The translations under genes and the position numbers were made by a program. The notes under the pieces were generated by a model that saw only the letters and a program-made list of their open reading frames with translations, had not been told where the DNA came from and did no database searches. A stretch of DNA of 64,000 nucleotides from Adhaeribacter_A terreus (lineage in GTDB: Bacteria; Bacteroidota; Bacteroidia; Cytophagales; Hymenobacteraceae). Position 1 is the first letter of the stretch. Every line of letters begins with the position of its first letter. Shown one piece after another: positions 50,443 to 59,072 of the stretch. The DNA lies in NCBI RefSeq assembly GCF_042657365.1, contig NZ_JBHSKT010000008.1, positions 62,001 to 126,000 on the forward strand, written 5' to 3'.

Positions 50443-52584
50443 TTACTTTGCGATTACAAACCGAATCTGCGGCATATCTCCTGCATTTACCAGGCGGCAA
50501 ATGTACATGCCGTTTACCAGGTTTGCCATTTCGCCGGTTTGCAGCGGCATAGCAAAAACATGTTCGCCTTTGGTCTTGTTGCCAATTTTATGGGTGTAAA
50601 CCAGTTTGCCAACCACATTATAAATTTCAACCTGCACGTTCTCTTTCGCATCGGTTAAAGTATATTGCAACGACATTTCTGACTGTACCGGGTTCGGGAA
50701 AATCGATAACGAAGCAACCGCATCACCTAGAGTAATTTCCTGGGTACGGCTGCCGCTTCCGAAGGTAAGTTTCATGTTCGGCCGGTTATATGAGCGCGTT
50801 CCGGTAGTAGTGGTGCAGATTCCGCCGGAGCTTACATCTTGTTGCTTATACAATGCGCGGTAGCTGCCAAGATTGGTTCCTAAAACGGTAGAGTTTTGCG
50901 TATAAGAACTATTGTTAAAGCAGATATCTACCAGAATATTTCCGGTGCCATTATAAACGAAAGGCGTTGAGAACGCGTGCGTATTCCAGGAATTGGCAGA
51001 CGTGGTGTAATTAGCGCTGTAAACGGTGGTGGTATTGGTACCGGTCAGGTAGCTGGTGCTGCCAAATGCACTGGAAGTAGTGTGGGCGAGTTTTATGGTA
51101 TAACCATTCATTACCTGGCTTTGCGCAGTGCTTACATAAAATGCTAATGAAGATAAGCTTGAGCCCGAAGTGTAACCCGCTGCCGTTAATTCTGCCTTGG
51201 TAATAATATATTGCACGCGTTGATCCATGTAATAAGTACCGTAAGGAGCCTGAGTTATACCTGTTGAACCTGTACCCACCGTAATGGTAGAACCGCCACC
51301 TGAACCACCTGTAGGAGCCGTGAAATTATAGGAAGCAGAGAAAGCGCTGGTAGTACCCGAACATACGCTTGCTACTTGGTATTCGTAGGTAGTAGAAGCA
51401 GTTAGACCGGTTAAACCCAGGCTGTTGGTAGAAGCCGTGAAATTGCTCCAGGTAGAAGAAGAAATTGCCTTGATCCGGACATTATAGCTGGTTGCACCAG
51501 ACGAAGCCCAGTTAAGAGTTACGGCAGTAGAAGTTAAGTTAGAAACGGTAAGTCCGGTCGGTACATTACAAGCTGTTCCTCCGCCCGGTGCTACGCAACC
51601 CTGCGAAGTAGCCAGGCTGGCCCGTGCTCCACCTGCATCGAGAATAGCATCCATGCGGGCTTTCTGACCAGCTGTGAACATATACATACAGGCATCATCG
51701 GTATAATCCATGTAATTCATGAACATATCGCCGTTTGGTGTGTTGCTGCAGGAAATTTTCGGGAATGTAGGGCAGCCGCCGTTGGAATTTCCCTGATTCG
51801 GAGTATCCGAAACCTGATCAGAACCGGTGCAGGCACCATTATCGTCGCCCCATATATGGTACAAGTTCAGCCAGTGGCCAACTTCATGGGTAGCTGTGCG
51901 ACCTTTATTGAAAGGGGCAGAGGCTGTGCCGGTATTTCCGAAGCCGGTATAGGTACAAACCACGCCATCGGTAGCAGCCGGTCCACCGGGAAATTGCGCA
52001 TAACCCAACAAACCACCACTTAAATTACCAACCCAGAGGTTCAGATATTGGTTTCGGTCCCAGGCATCTTTGCCGCCGGTGCTGTTGTATTTAATATAGT
52101 CTCCGGCATCGCTGAAAGAGGTCCTGGTTGTTTGCGTGCGGGTTATACCGGTTGTAGCATTCCCATTCGGGTCGCGTTTGGCCAGGCAGAACTCCACCTG
52201 AGCATCGGCGGCTAAACCGGCAAATGCAGCCGGAATTTTGCTTACGTCAGTATTCAGTTTCCGGAAATCCTGGTTCAGAATGTTGATCTGGGACTGGATC
52301 TGGGCGTCGGAAATATTCTGGGCGCTGGTGTTGTAAACTACGTGCACTACCACCGGAATGGTAATTACCCCGGTTCGCTGATTTACTTTGCCGCTGTTTA
52401 TACGTTTCTGTGTAAATGCTTCAATGGCATTGCGCCGGATCAGGAAATCGGGGTCTGCCTGTACCTGGTTCTGATACAAATCCATGGTGCTGCAATTCCG
52501 CGTTTGTGGGGCTTGCGCATAGCTGTTTCCTCCGGCGGTGAGCATAGCACAGCCTAGCAGAAAATGGTAAAATTTTCTTTTCAT
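50443..52584 (-). CDS. secreted M43 zinc metalloprotease with FN3 and T9SS sorting domain
   Basis: 713 residues. Signal peptide (about 1-24, ending SYAQA). Pappalysin/cytophagalysin catalytic domain with zinc motif H233-E-V-G-H237-n5-H243 and a Met-turn region MNYMDYTDDACMYMFT. A fibronectin type III domain (~340-430, PTGLTVSNLTSTAVTLNW). A beta domain typical of surface adhesion. A C-terminal type A T9SS sorting domain (~630-713: LSIFPNPVQSEMSLQYTL, then NVVGKLVYTHKI, FVIAK). Exported through the T9SS to the surface or medium to degrade proteins. Confidence 0.92.
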   Translation of the reverse strand: MKRKFYHFLLGCAMLTAGGNSYAQAPQTRNCSTMDLYQNQVQADPDFLIRRNAIEAFTQKRINSGKVNQRTGVITIPVVVHVVYNTSAQNISDAQIQSQINILNQDFRKLNTDVSKIPAAFAGLAADAQVEFCLAKRDPNGNATTGITRTQTTRTSFSDAGDYIKYNSTGGKDAWDRNQYLNLWVGNLSGGLLGYAQFPGGPAATDGVVCTYTGFGNTGTASAPFNKGRTATHEVGHWLNLYHIWGDDNGACTGSDQVSDTPNQGNSNGGCPTFPKISCSNTPNGDMFMNYMDYTDDACMYMFTAGQKARMDAILDAGGARASLATSQGCVAPGGGTACNVPTGLTVSNLTSTAVTLNWASSGATSYNVRIKAISSSTWSNFTASTNSLGLTGLTASTTYEYQVASVCSGTTSAFSASYNFTAPTGGSGGGSTITVGTGSTGITQAPYGTYYMDQRVQYIITKAELTAAGYTSGSSLSSLAFYVSTAQSQVMNGYTIKLAHTTSSAFGSTSYLTGTNTTTVYSANYTTSANSWNTHAFSTPFVYNGTGNILVDICFNNSSYTQNSTVLGTNLGSYRALYKQQDVSSGGICTTTTGTRSYNRPNMKLTFGSGSRTQEITLGDAVASLSIFPNPVQSEMSLQYTLTDAKENVQVEIYNVVGKLVYTHKIGNKTKGEHVFAMPLQTGEMANLVNGMYICRLVNAGDMPQIRFVIAK

Positions 52585-52784
52585 AAGGTTTAATTAAGGT
52601 GGGAATAAAAGGGGTTGAAAAAGTGAGATCTTAATTCTGGAAAGGTATGGTTAAAAAAATTACCTGCAAATAAAAAATAGAAATATTTTAAAATAAAAAT
52701 AAACTTTCAAAGAAAAGTACCTGCTCAGATTCCTTTCAGTGTTTTCCGAAAACGATGTTGCCGATTGCGCTTGCCAGCTGTTAT

Positions 52785-52813
52785 GAGTTTTTATGGTGTC
52801 AGGCATAGCGTTT
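52785..52813 (-). repeat. dispersed motif after the MetA-like gene
   Basis: Minus strand: AAACGCTATGCCTGACACC then ATAAAAACTC. Confidence 0.6.
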
Positions 52814-52826
52814 AAGCAAGTTGGTT

Positions 52827-53645
52827 TTATTTCGGCAGCCTGAAACTTATGCCGGCGGAAGCAAAAAAGTCCGGTGCTTCTTCGCTTATTCCGTAACCTG
52901 CATAAGCATCCAGCTGCAGGTTCGGTTTTATTTTATAGGCAAGGCCGGCATCGAAACTTTGCTGCATGTCTTTCTTATGTTTTTCACCTACGGCTTCCAG
53001 AAAAGCCATAAAGCCTTCGGATATTTCATACTGAAGCGCCAGGGTATAAAGGCCGATGTGGTTGTAAGGCTGGGCGCTTTCCGGATTCTGGTTTTCTTCC
53101 CAATCAAGCCCCAAATTGTAATGCAGCGAAAATCTTTCCGAGAGTTTATTCATGAGGGCAAGCCGCAGTTTTGGTTCAACTTTTTCCCCTTCAAAATCCT
53201 CACCGCCAACCGGTAATCTAAAATCTGCCTGCAATGCCGCTTCCGGCCGGGCGCCAGCGTTCTGTAGTAACTGAATCTTCGTGCCGAGCATAATATCATC
53301 CAAGCCTTTTTCTATGAATTTGTTTTCCGGCAGCGGCGTGCGAATGATCTTGGTTCTTACGCGTGTGTATTGGGCCCGTACGCGCAATTCGGCAAAAGAC
53401 AATACACCCGCGCGCAATATTATTTCCGGCAAATGCAGCTCCCGTACGTTAACAAAGTTGGTTTCATCTTTAATATACTGCAATCCGGTTTCAAGTTGAT
53501 AATAACCTTGAGGTACTATCCGCGATCCGTCGCCAACGCCGGGCCGGTCTGTTTCCATTTCTTCAGTTTCAGTAGCATTTTCAGTCTGAGCAAAAGCGGC
53601 GTTTAAAGTAATACAGGCGAAGACCAGCGTTAAAATTTTTTTCAT
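52827..53645 (-). CDS. outer-membrane transporter-like protein (phenol MetA-deg type)
   Basis: 272 residues with a signal peptide (about 1-19, ending FAQ). The mature part begins METDRPGVGDGSRIVPQGYY, a pattern typical of the phenol-degradation MetA-like outer-membrane family, and continues as alternating amphipathic strands (YQLETGLQYI, ARPEAALQADFRLPVGG, FSLHYNLGLDWEE). It ends in an aromatic/basic strand (ASAGISFRLPK), so it should form an outer-membrane barrel. Substrate unknown. Monocistronic. Confidence 0.72.
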   Translation of the reverse strand: MKKILTLVFACITLNAAFAQTENATETEEMETDRPGVGDGSRIVPQGYYQLETGLQYIKDETNFVNVRELHLPEIILRAGVLSFAELRVRAQYTRVRTKIIRTPLPENKFIEKGLDDIMLGTKIQLLQNAGARPEAALQADFRLPVGGEDFEGEKVEPKLRLALMNKLSERFSLHYNLGLDWEENQNPESAQPYNHIGLYTLALQYEISEGFMAFLEAVGEKHKKDMQQSFDAGLAYKIKPNLQLDAYAGYGISEEAPDFFASAGISFRLPK

Positions 53646-54075
53646 ATTCCGGTTAAGGTTATTTCAGCTTGATGCGTTTTGGTTATTTACGTGTTCGGTT
53701 AAAAACTGGTAGTTAGGAGCTGAATTTTGAACCCTTAATTTTTTTAATAAAAGCAGCTTTTGGCTAGTTTTTCATTTTTATTCATCTTTAAAAATCAGGA
53801 ATTGTTATTAGATTGTAAATGGCTGAAAATGAAAATTATACTAATATTAAAGTTGCGTTCGTTTAAATAACGGAAGAAAAGATTAAACCCGGAATTTTAG
53901 TTTTTTAAGTTGAAATTGCTTTATTTTAACTTTATGCGTGGTTACCTGGCTCAATCGTTGTAAGGATTATTAAGAATGCGGTAACCATTTGCGTGCAGGT
54001 ATGCACCATTTCTGCAATCAGGATTTTTTTAATACCGGTGGCCCTGTTAGGTATGGTTTTTCAGGCTGAATTTCA
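53646..54075. other. AT-rich intergenic region upstream of the signalling cluster
   Basis: 430 bp, strongly AT-rich, between divergent genes. No ORF or RNA recognised. A weak motif-like segment (GGTATGGTTTTTCAGGCTGA) lies near 54049-54068, just before the ABM gene. Confidence 0.4.
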
Positions 54076-54399
54076 GTGCTTTCCGGTTTAAGTATGTTTT
54101 TTATGTTTATTGCTCTAAGTACATTTACCATTGCCAACGATATGGCGCCGGAAGTGAAACAGGCTTTCCGCGACCGGCCGCACCTTGTTGACAATGCTCC
54201 CGGTTTCGAACGGATGGAAGTTATCTGTCCGCACGACGAACCAAACGAGATCTGGCTTATCACTTACTGGACTGACCAGGAAAGTTACCAGGTATGGCAT
54301 AAAAACCATTTAAAAGAATCGCATTCTCAAATTCCGAAAGGGTTGAAACTTGTTCCGCGCAGCGCCAAAGTCCGCTTTTTCTCGCATATAAGTAAATAG
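54076..54399 (+). CDS. antibiotic biosynthesis monooxygenase (ABM) fold protein
   Basis: 107 residues. The dimeric ferredoxin-like ABM pattern is visible in the core: VKQAFRDRPHLVDNAPGFER, MEVICP, DEPNEIWLITYWTDQESYQV, WHKNHLKESHSQI. The family includes IsdG-like heme-degrading enzymes and small monooxygenases. The real start may be a downstream Met (residue 7 or 10). First gene of an apparent operon with the B12-binding and PAS genes (gaps of 15 and 4 bp). Its biochemical role in that cluster is unknown. Confidence 0.75.
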   Translation: MLSGLSMFFMFIALSTFTIANDMAPEVKQAFRDRPHLVDNAPGFERMEVICPHDEPNEIWLITYWTDQESYQVWHKNHLKESHSQIPKGLKLVPRSAKVRFFSHISK

Positions 54400-54414
54400 T
54401 TCAGAAGGGAAGAA

Positions 54415-55482
54415 ATGCCAAATAAAAGAACAGCCGAGCTGGTTTATAATCTTGCCGCGGAAATTGCCCAGGTTGCAACCGAGCTGCAATATAAACGCAT
54501 GCCTGAACTTGAAGCCCGCTACGGTAAAATTGGCCGCCAAAAATGTCTGCAGGATGCCGGTTATCATTTATCGTACTTGGCCGAAGCCATTTTATCGGAA
54601 AGCCCTTTATTATTCAGCGATTATATTGGCTGGGCACAGCAAATGCTGGGCGCGCGTAACATTCCGGCCAAAGATCTGGCTGTAAATCTGAACTGCATTA
54701 AAGAAGCGCTGGCGCAACGCCTGCCCATAGAAAGTTTTGTGGTTGCTGCCAAATACGTGAACAGCGCCATGAATCAGCTGGAAGCAGCTTTTGAGCCGCT
54801 TGAAAGTTTTCTGAAAAGCGAACACACTTTAAAAGCTACCTCCGAAAAATATTTGCAGCTGCTTTTGCAAGGCAAACGCAACCTCGCCAGCCAGCTTATT
54901 TTGCAGGAAGTTGAAAAAGGTGCGGCGGTAAAAGATCTGTACCTGGAAGTTTTTCAGCCGGTGCAGCACGAAATAGGCAGGCTTTGGCAGCTCAATAAAA
55001 TTTCGGTGGCCCAGGAACATTATTGTACCGCCGCTACCCAAATGATCATGTCGCAGTTGTATGAGCACATTTTTAATTCGGAACGCAACGGTTACCGGCT
55101 GGTAGCCACCTGTATTTCCGGCGATCTGCACGAAGTGGGCATTAGGATGGTAGCCGATTTCTTTGAAATGGAAGGCTGGGATACTTTTTACCTGGGAGCC
55201 AATACGCCAATTGAAAGTATTATTCGTACCTTGCGCGAGCAGGAAGCTAATTTACTGATCGTGTCTGCAACCATGGCTTACCACGTGCGCGCCGTAGCCG
55301 ATCTTATTGCTGCCGTGCGCCGCGACACAACCCTGAACAGCGTAAAAATAATGGTTGGCGGTTACCCGTTTAATGTGGCACCGGAACTGTGGCAGGCTAT
55401 TGGTGCCGATGCCTTTGCAAATAATGCTTCCGGAGCCATACAAAAAGCGAACGATCTGCTACGCGTACTGCCTATAAAATAA
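54415..55482 (+). CDS. stand-alone B12-binding photoreceptor-like protein
   Basis: 355 residues. An N-terminal helical domain (1-~130) has no recognised function. A helical bundle (~140-220) carries W191-x9-E201-H202, the W-x9-EH signature of the cap in adenosylcobalamin photoreceptors such as CarH and LitR. A Rossmann B12-binding domain (~225-350) follows with D237-L-H239-E-V-G242 (DxHxxG, base-off lower-ligand His), SATM and GGYP. No MerR or other DNA-binding domain is present, so output must be by protein contacts. Adjacent genes encode a PAS/coiled-coil protein and, downstream, KaiC-KaiB. Confidence 0.85.
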   Translation: MPNKRTAELVYNLAAEIAQVATELQYKRMPELEARYGKIGRQKCLQDAGYHLSYLAEAILSESPLLFSDYIGWAQQMLGARNIPAKDLAVNLNCIKEALAQRLPIESFVVAAKYVNSAMNQLEAAFEPLESFLKSEHTLKATSEKYLQLLLQGKRNLASQLILQEVEKGAAVKDLYLEVFQPVQHEIGRLWQLNKISVAQEHYCTAATQMIMSQLYEHIFNSERNGYRLVATCISGDLHEVGIRMVADFFEMEGWDTFYLGANTPIESIIRTLREQEANLLIVSATMAYHVRAVADLIAAVRRDTTLNSVKIMVGGYPFNVAPELWQAIGADAFANNASGAIQKANDLLRVLPIK

Positions 55483-55486
55483 ACCG

Positions 55487-56011
55487 ATGAAAGCGGAAAC
55501 CGAATTTATTCTGCAATGCAACCGAAATAGTTTTATTGAGCAGGTGATGTACGTAAGGGAAAAGCTAAATGCTGAAGCCTTACTGAACCAGCCGCTACTG
55601 TTTTGTCTCACACCCGAATATCTGGAAGCCGGCCGACGTTTTATAGAAGCTATCCGCTGGTCTGGCAAAGCCGAAAACTTCGATCTCGAAATTCTGCTTA
55701 ATAACAAAAAATACCTTTTCACCTTTTCCGGCGTAATGCTCCGCGATCATATTATTATTGTAGCGCAGCATACAGTTCCCGATAAGCAGTCTGATGATTT
55801 ACCGATCACTGAAATGGTAGCCGAAGAAGTTGAAAATTCCATTGCCGAAACCACTGAAATTACGGAACCTGAAAAACAAACAGAAGTAACTGTTTGGGAT
55901 CTGCTGGAAGAAATGAGCCGCTTAAATAACGAGCTGATTAATACCAAACGCGAACTGGTAAGGAAAAACATGGAGCTCGAACGTTTGCAGCAGCAACTGA
56001 AAAAAGGCTAG
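55487..56011 (+). CDS. PAS-like domain with signalling coiled coil, no kinase
   Basis: 174 residues. A PAS-like region (~1-100: FIEQVMYVREKL, WSGKAENFDLEILLNNKKYL, FSGVMLRDHIIIVAQ) is followed by an acidic linker and a coiled coil (~136-173: LLEEMSRLNNELINTKREL, then RKNMELERLQQQL). That coil closely resembles the helix preceding the HisKA domain in hybrid or sensor kinases, but the protein stops there. It starts 4 bp after the B12-binding gene, so is co-transcribed. Possibly a kinase-less adaptor, or the remnant of a sensor kinase. Confidence 0.72.
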   Translation: MKAETEFILQCNRNSFIEQVMYVREKLNAEALLNQPLLFCLTPEYLEAGRRFIEAIRWSGKAENFDLEILLNNKKYLFTFSGVMLRDHIIIVAQHTVPDKQSDDLPITEMVAEEVENSIAETTEITEPEKQTEVTVWDLLEEMSRLNNELINTKRELVRKNMELERLQQQLKKG

Positions 56012-56031
56012 GTTTTTGGCAGTAAAAACTG
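55992..56031 (+). repeat. dispersed motif containing the PAS gene stop codon
   Basis: Reads AAAAAAGGCTAGGTTTTTGG then CAGTAAAAACTGC; the TAG is the stop codon. A second copy lies at 56119-56149 (AAAACGCTATGGTTTTAGG then CCTGAAAACTC). Confidence 0.55.
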
Positions 56032-56459
56032 CTTTCCGTGCAGCTGTTTCGCTTAACTGTAATTTCTAAATTCAATAATTTTCTATCTAATCCCGAATTT
56101 CAAAACGAGATTTCGCTTTAAAACGCTATGGTTTTAGGCCTGAAAACTCTTTGCTCAGGCCTTTTATTACAAGTAAGCAGGTTCACCATAAATTGGTGCT
56201 AAAGGTTTTCGCCTGGAAAATTGTTGTCATCCATTATTTTTTTTCTGAAGTAATTTCTTAAAAAACAATTTACTCAGTTTTTCTGTTAACTTTAATACAT
56301 TCCTACGTCAAAAGACTTCGTTTTCGGGAATTGGTATTAACGTTTTTCTTCCAATTTCAAAAAAAAAGTGTTTTCCGGCCCGCTTACCTTTAAGCAAAAC
56401 TTCCCAGGCAAGGTTAGTATTGTGATTTATTTTGTTTTTACAGTGCTCCCTTTTTATTC
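56012..56459. other. gap upstream of kaiC
   Basis: 448 bp, AT-rich. Apart from the two motif copies (around 55992-56031 and 56119-56149) no ORF or RNA was recognised. The size implies that kaiC has its own promoter; a TTATTTTG box near 56430-56437 weakly resembles the -7 consensus. Confidence 0.4.
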
Positions 56460-57920
56460 ATGAATATTAAAAAATTAGTAACCGGCATTGCCGCATTCGA
56501 TCATATTTCAGATGGCGGTTTACCTGAAGGCAGAACTACGCTGGTAGCCGGTACATCGGGTAGTGCAAAAACGTTGTTCGGGGCGCAGTTCCTGGCCATG
56601 GGCATCCGGCTTTTCGACCAGGCAGGTGTGTTTGTTACCTTCGAAGAACAGGTGGACGATATTCGTCAGAACCTGCGCAGCTTTAACTGGGAAATTGATA
56701 AGTGGGAAAAAGAAGGCAAATGGGTGTTTCTGGATGGTTCGCCGAAAGATGAAGATTCCGTAACGATCGGGGAATACGATCTGAGTGCTTTCCGGGTACG
56801 GCTGGAACGGGCCATTATTAAATGCAATGCCAAGCGGGTAGTAATCGATTCTATCGGTAGCGTGTTTTCGCAATTTCCGGAGCTGCACACCATCCGCCGG
56901 GAGCTTTTTAAAGTAGCCATGACGCTGCGCCGCTTGCACACCACTTCCATAATTACCGCCGAACGCACCGAAGAATACGGCGATATTTCCCGTTTTGGTG
57001 TAGAAGAGTTTTTGACCGACAACGTAATTATTCTGCGCAACGTGCTGGCCAACGAAAAACGCCGGCGCACCATCGAGATCCTCAAATTCCGGGGCAGCAA
57101 CCACGTAAAAGGCGAAAACCCGTTTACGATCATACCCAACGAGGCCATTGTTATTATTCCGCTTTCGGCCATGGAACTGAAGCAACGGTCTTCTAACGTT
57201 CGGGTAAGTTCTGGCATTGCAAAACTCGACGAAATGTGCGGTGGCGGTTTCTACCGGGATTCTATAATCCTGGTTTCTGGCGCTACTGGCGCTGGTAAAA
57301 CGCTGTTGGTGGCCAATTTTATTAACGGCATCCGCGAGAAAAAAGAACGTTGCCTGCTCATGGCTTTTGAAGAAAGCCGCGAACAGTTATTCCGTAACGC
57401 CAAAGGTTGGGGCGAAGATTTTGAACAACTCGAAAAAGACGGTTTGCTGAAAGTGGTTTGCATTTACCCGGAAGTTTCTTCGCTCGAAGATCATTTTATT
57501 AACATCCAGCAAATTGTAAAAGATTTTAAACCGAACCGCATCGCCATCGACAGCCTTTCGGCCTTAACCCGCACTTCCTCCGAAAAAGGTTTCCGCGAGT
57601 TTATAATTGCGCTTACTTCTTTTCTGAAACACAAGGAAATTACAGGCATGTTTACTGCTACCACGCCGCTTTTAACCGGCGGTTCTTCGGTTACCGAAGG
57701 TAATATTTCTACCATTACCGATACCATTATTCTGCTCCGTTACGTGGAGGTTTCCGGCGAAATGCAGCGCAGTATAACCGTACTGAAAATGCGCGGTTCC
57801 CGCCACGATGCCGCCATCCGCCGGTTTACCATCGATAGTCAGGGCATGAATATTGGTGAGCCCTTCGAGGGGATCAGCGGCATTTTAACGGGTAACCCGG
57901 TCGTTATTAAGAAAGATTAG
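56460..57920 (+). CDS. kaiC: KaiC clock ATPase/autokinase homologue
   Basis: 486 residues, two RecA-like domains. CI: Walker A GTSGSAKT (31-38), catalytic Glu pair E62-E63, RVVIDSIGS. CII: Walker A GATGAGKT (274-281), E304-E305, IAIDSLSAL. The phosphosite loop VTEGNISTITDTI keeps T412, S417 and T418, equivalent by spacing to T426/S431/T432 of cyanobacterial KaiC. GEMQRSITVLKMRGSRHD also matches. The C-terminus ends soon after the A-loop region (PFEGISGILTGNPVVI), so the KaiA-binding tail is missing. CI hexamers normally bind KaiB, encoded next. Confidence 0.95.
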   Translation: MNIKKLVTGIAAFDHISDGGLPEGRTTLVAGTSGSAKTLFGAQFLAMGIRLFDQAGVFVTFEEQVDDIRQNLRSFNWEIDKWEKEGKWVFLDGSPKDEDSVTIGEYDLSAFRVRLERAIIKCNAKRVVIDSIGSVFSQFPELHTIRRELFKVAMTLRRLHTTSIITAERTEEYGDISRFGVEEFLTDNVIILRNVLANEKRRRTIEILKFRGSNHVKGENPFTIIPNEAIVIIPLSAMELKQRSSNVRVSSGIAKLDEMCGGGFYRDSIILVSGATGAGKTLLVANFINGIREKKERCLLMAFEESREQLFRNAKGWGEDFEQLEKDGLLKVVCIYPEVSSLEDHFINIQQIVKDFKPNRIAIDSLSALTRTSSEKGFREFIIALTSFLKHKEITGMFTATTPLLTGGSSVTEGNISTITDTIILLRYVEVSGEMQRSITVLKMRGSRHDAAIRRFTIDSQGMNIGEPFEGISGILTGNPVVIKKD

Positions 57921-57992
57921 TTTTAGGAAAGCAGGGAAGAGTAGTTGAAAGAATTTAAAGAATTGAGCAGATTTTCGGCCTTTAAAGGAAAC

Positions 57993-58274
57993 ATGAACAA
58001 ATACGTTTTACAGCTTTACGTGAATGGCAATAGTCCTACTTCTATGGAGGCTGTTGAAATGCTGCAGACTATTTGTAAAGAAAACCTGAAAGGGAATTGC
58101 GAGCTCGAAATTATTGATATTCAGGTGGAACCGGATAAAGCCGAAGAAGCCGGCATTCTGGCTATTCCTACTTTGGTGCGGAAATGGCCCTTGCCGGAAA
58201 CCCGGATCATCGGGGCCTTATCTGTTAAAACCCGCGTACTTACCGGGTTGGGCATTGCCTCAGACCTGAACTAA
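57993..58274 (+). CDS. kaiB: KaiB clock protein homologue
   Basis: 93 residues from the ATG at 57993 (MNKYVLQLYVNGNSPTSMEA); a TTG at 57945 in frame would add 16 residues and is less likely. The thioredoxin-like KaiB pattern is clear: YVLQLYVNGNSP, ELEIIDIQVEPDKAEEAGIL, AIPTLVRKWPLPETRIIG and VLTGLGI. KaiB is the metamorphic protein that binds phosphorylated KaiC in its fold-switched state. It lies 72 bp after kaiC on the same strand. No kaiA gene is present, as expected outside cyanobacteria. Confidence 0.93.
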   Translation: MNKYVLQLYVNGNSPTSMEAVEMLQTICKENLKGNCELEIIDIQVEPDKAEEAGILAIPTLVRKWPLPETRIIGALSVKTRVLTGLGIASDLN

Positions 58275-58335
58275 AAACGCTATGCTTTAGGAGCAAAAAA
58301 GCCGGAAATTTTCAACTGAAACTTTCCGGCTTTTT
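58272..58335 (+). terminator. motif and terminator after kaiB
   Basis: Motif copy at 58272-58302 (AAAAACGCTATGCTTTAGG then AGCAAAAAAGCC). Its tail is the first arm of the hairpin AAAAAAGCCGGAAA/TTTCCGGCTTTTT (58294-58335), which also serves the convergent gene. Confidence 0.75.
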
Positions 58336-58339
58336 AATT

Positions 58340-58804
58340 TTACAGATCCAGTACAATATCCGGATTCCTGACCTTTAATTCCTGGATGAATTGTTCCTGG
58401 TTTTCCGGCGAAAAATAAATATCGTCGAATTTATTGTAATGCACAATAATGCCGTGCGTACCCAAAGCCGGTTTCAACCCGCCGAAAAGTTCTTTTTTGC
58501 GTTCAATTTTCCGAATGGAGCTAATAGCAATTTTCCCTTTCATAGCCCCGGAATGGTAAGCAACCGCGTTTTCGCTGATGGCATAACCCGTATCGAACCA
58601 CATCCAGATGAGGTAACCGTAAATAATGGCATACAGGAAACTGATAAAATAACTACCCCAGCTTTGTTCGCTGCTCAATAATAAGTAGCCGAGCATAATA
58701 AAAACCAGCGTAGTAGGGAAGAAGATAAAAAATGCAGCCTGCCGGCTTTTCTCCGACCGGAACTTTAAATTATCTGAATAATGAGAAGCAACCGTGTGTA
58801 CCAT
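58340..58804 (-). CDS. PH-domain-like membrane protein (bPH type)
   Basis: 154 residues. Two hydrophobic helices (about 25-43 and 50-70) are followed by a ~75-residue beta-rich domain (YAISENAVAYHSGAMKG, IAISSIRKIERKKELFGGLK, GIIVHYNKFDDIYFSPEN) typical of bacterial PH-like (DUF1200/YyaB-like) domains. Role unknown, probably membrane-associated structural. A dispersed motif copy (58809-58838) lies just upstream of its start. Confidence 0.68.
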   Translation of the reverse strand: MVHTVASHYSDNLKFRSEKSRQAAFFIFFPTTLVFIMLGYLLLSSEQSWGSYFISFLYAIIYGYLIWMWFDTGYAISENAVAYHSGAMKGKIAISSIRKIERKKELFGGLKPALGTHGIIVHYNKFDDIYFSPENQEQFIQELKVRNPDIVLDL

Positions 58805-59072
58805 AAAGCAGTTTTTTAGCTGAAAACCATACCGTTTCTGATTCCAGATTTAACGAACCAAAGTAACCCGAAGATTCGATCAAGTAGCAGAAAACTTATC
58901 GCAAAATCAAACATCGCCAGTTTCCTGAAAACTCAAAAATCCCGGATCCTTCCTGAAATTAGCAAAGTTCTGACAGGATTCTCAAATTTTCAGATGAAAA
59001 GATAGCAGAACAGCTAACTAAGATGGTTAAATCCATTGACAATTAATACACTATATAACAATTTCACGCATA

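Noticed and set aside
56520..57217. Long antisense ORFs opposite kaiC
   Set aside because: Shadow frames caused by codon bias; no family resemblance, and KaiC is certain.
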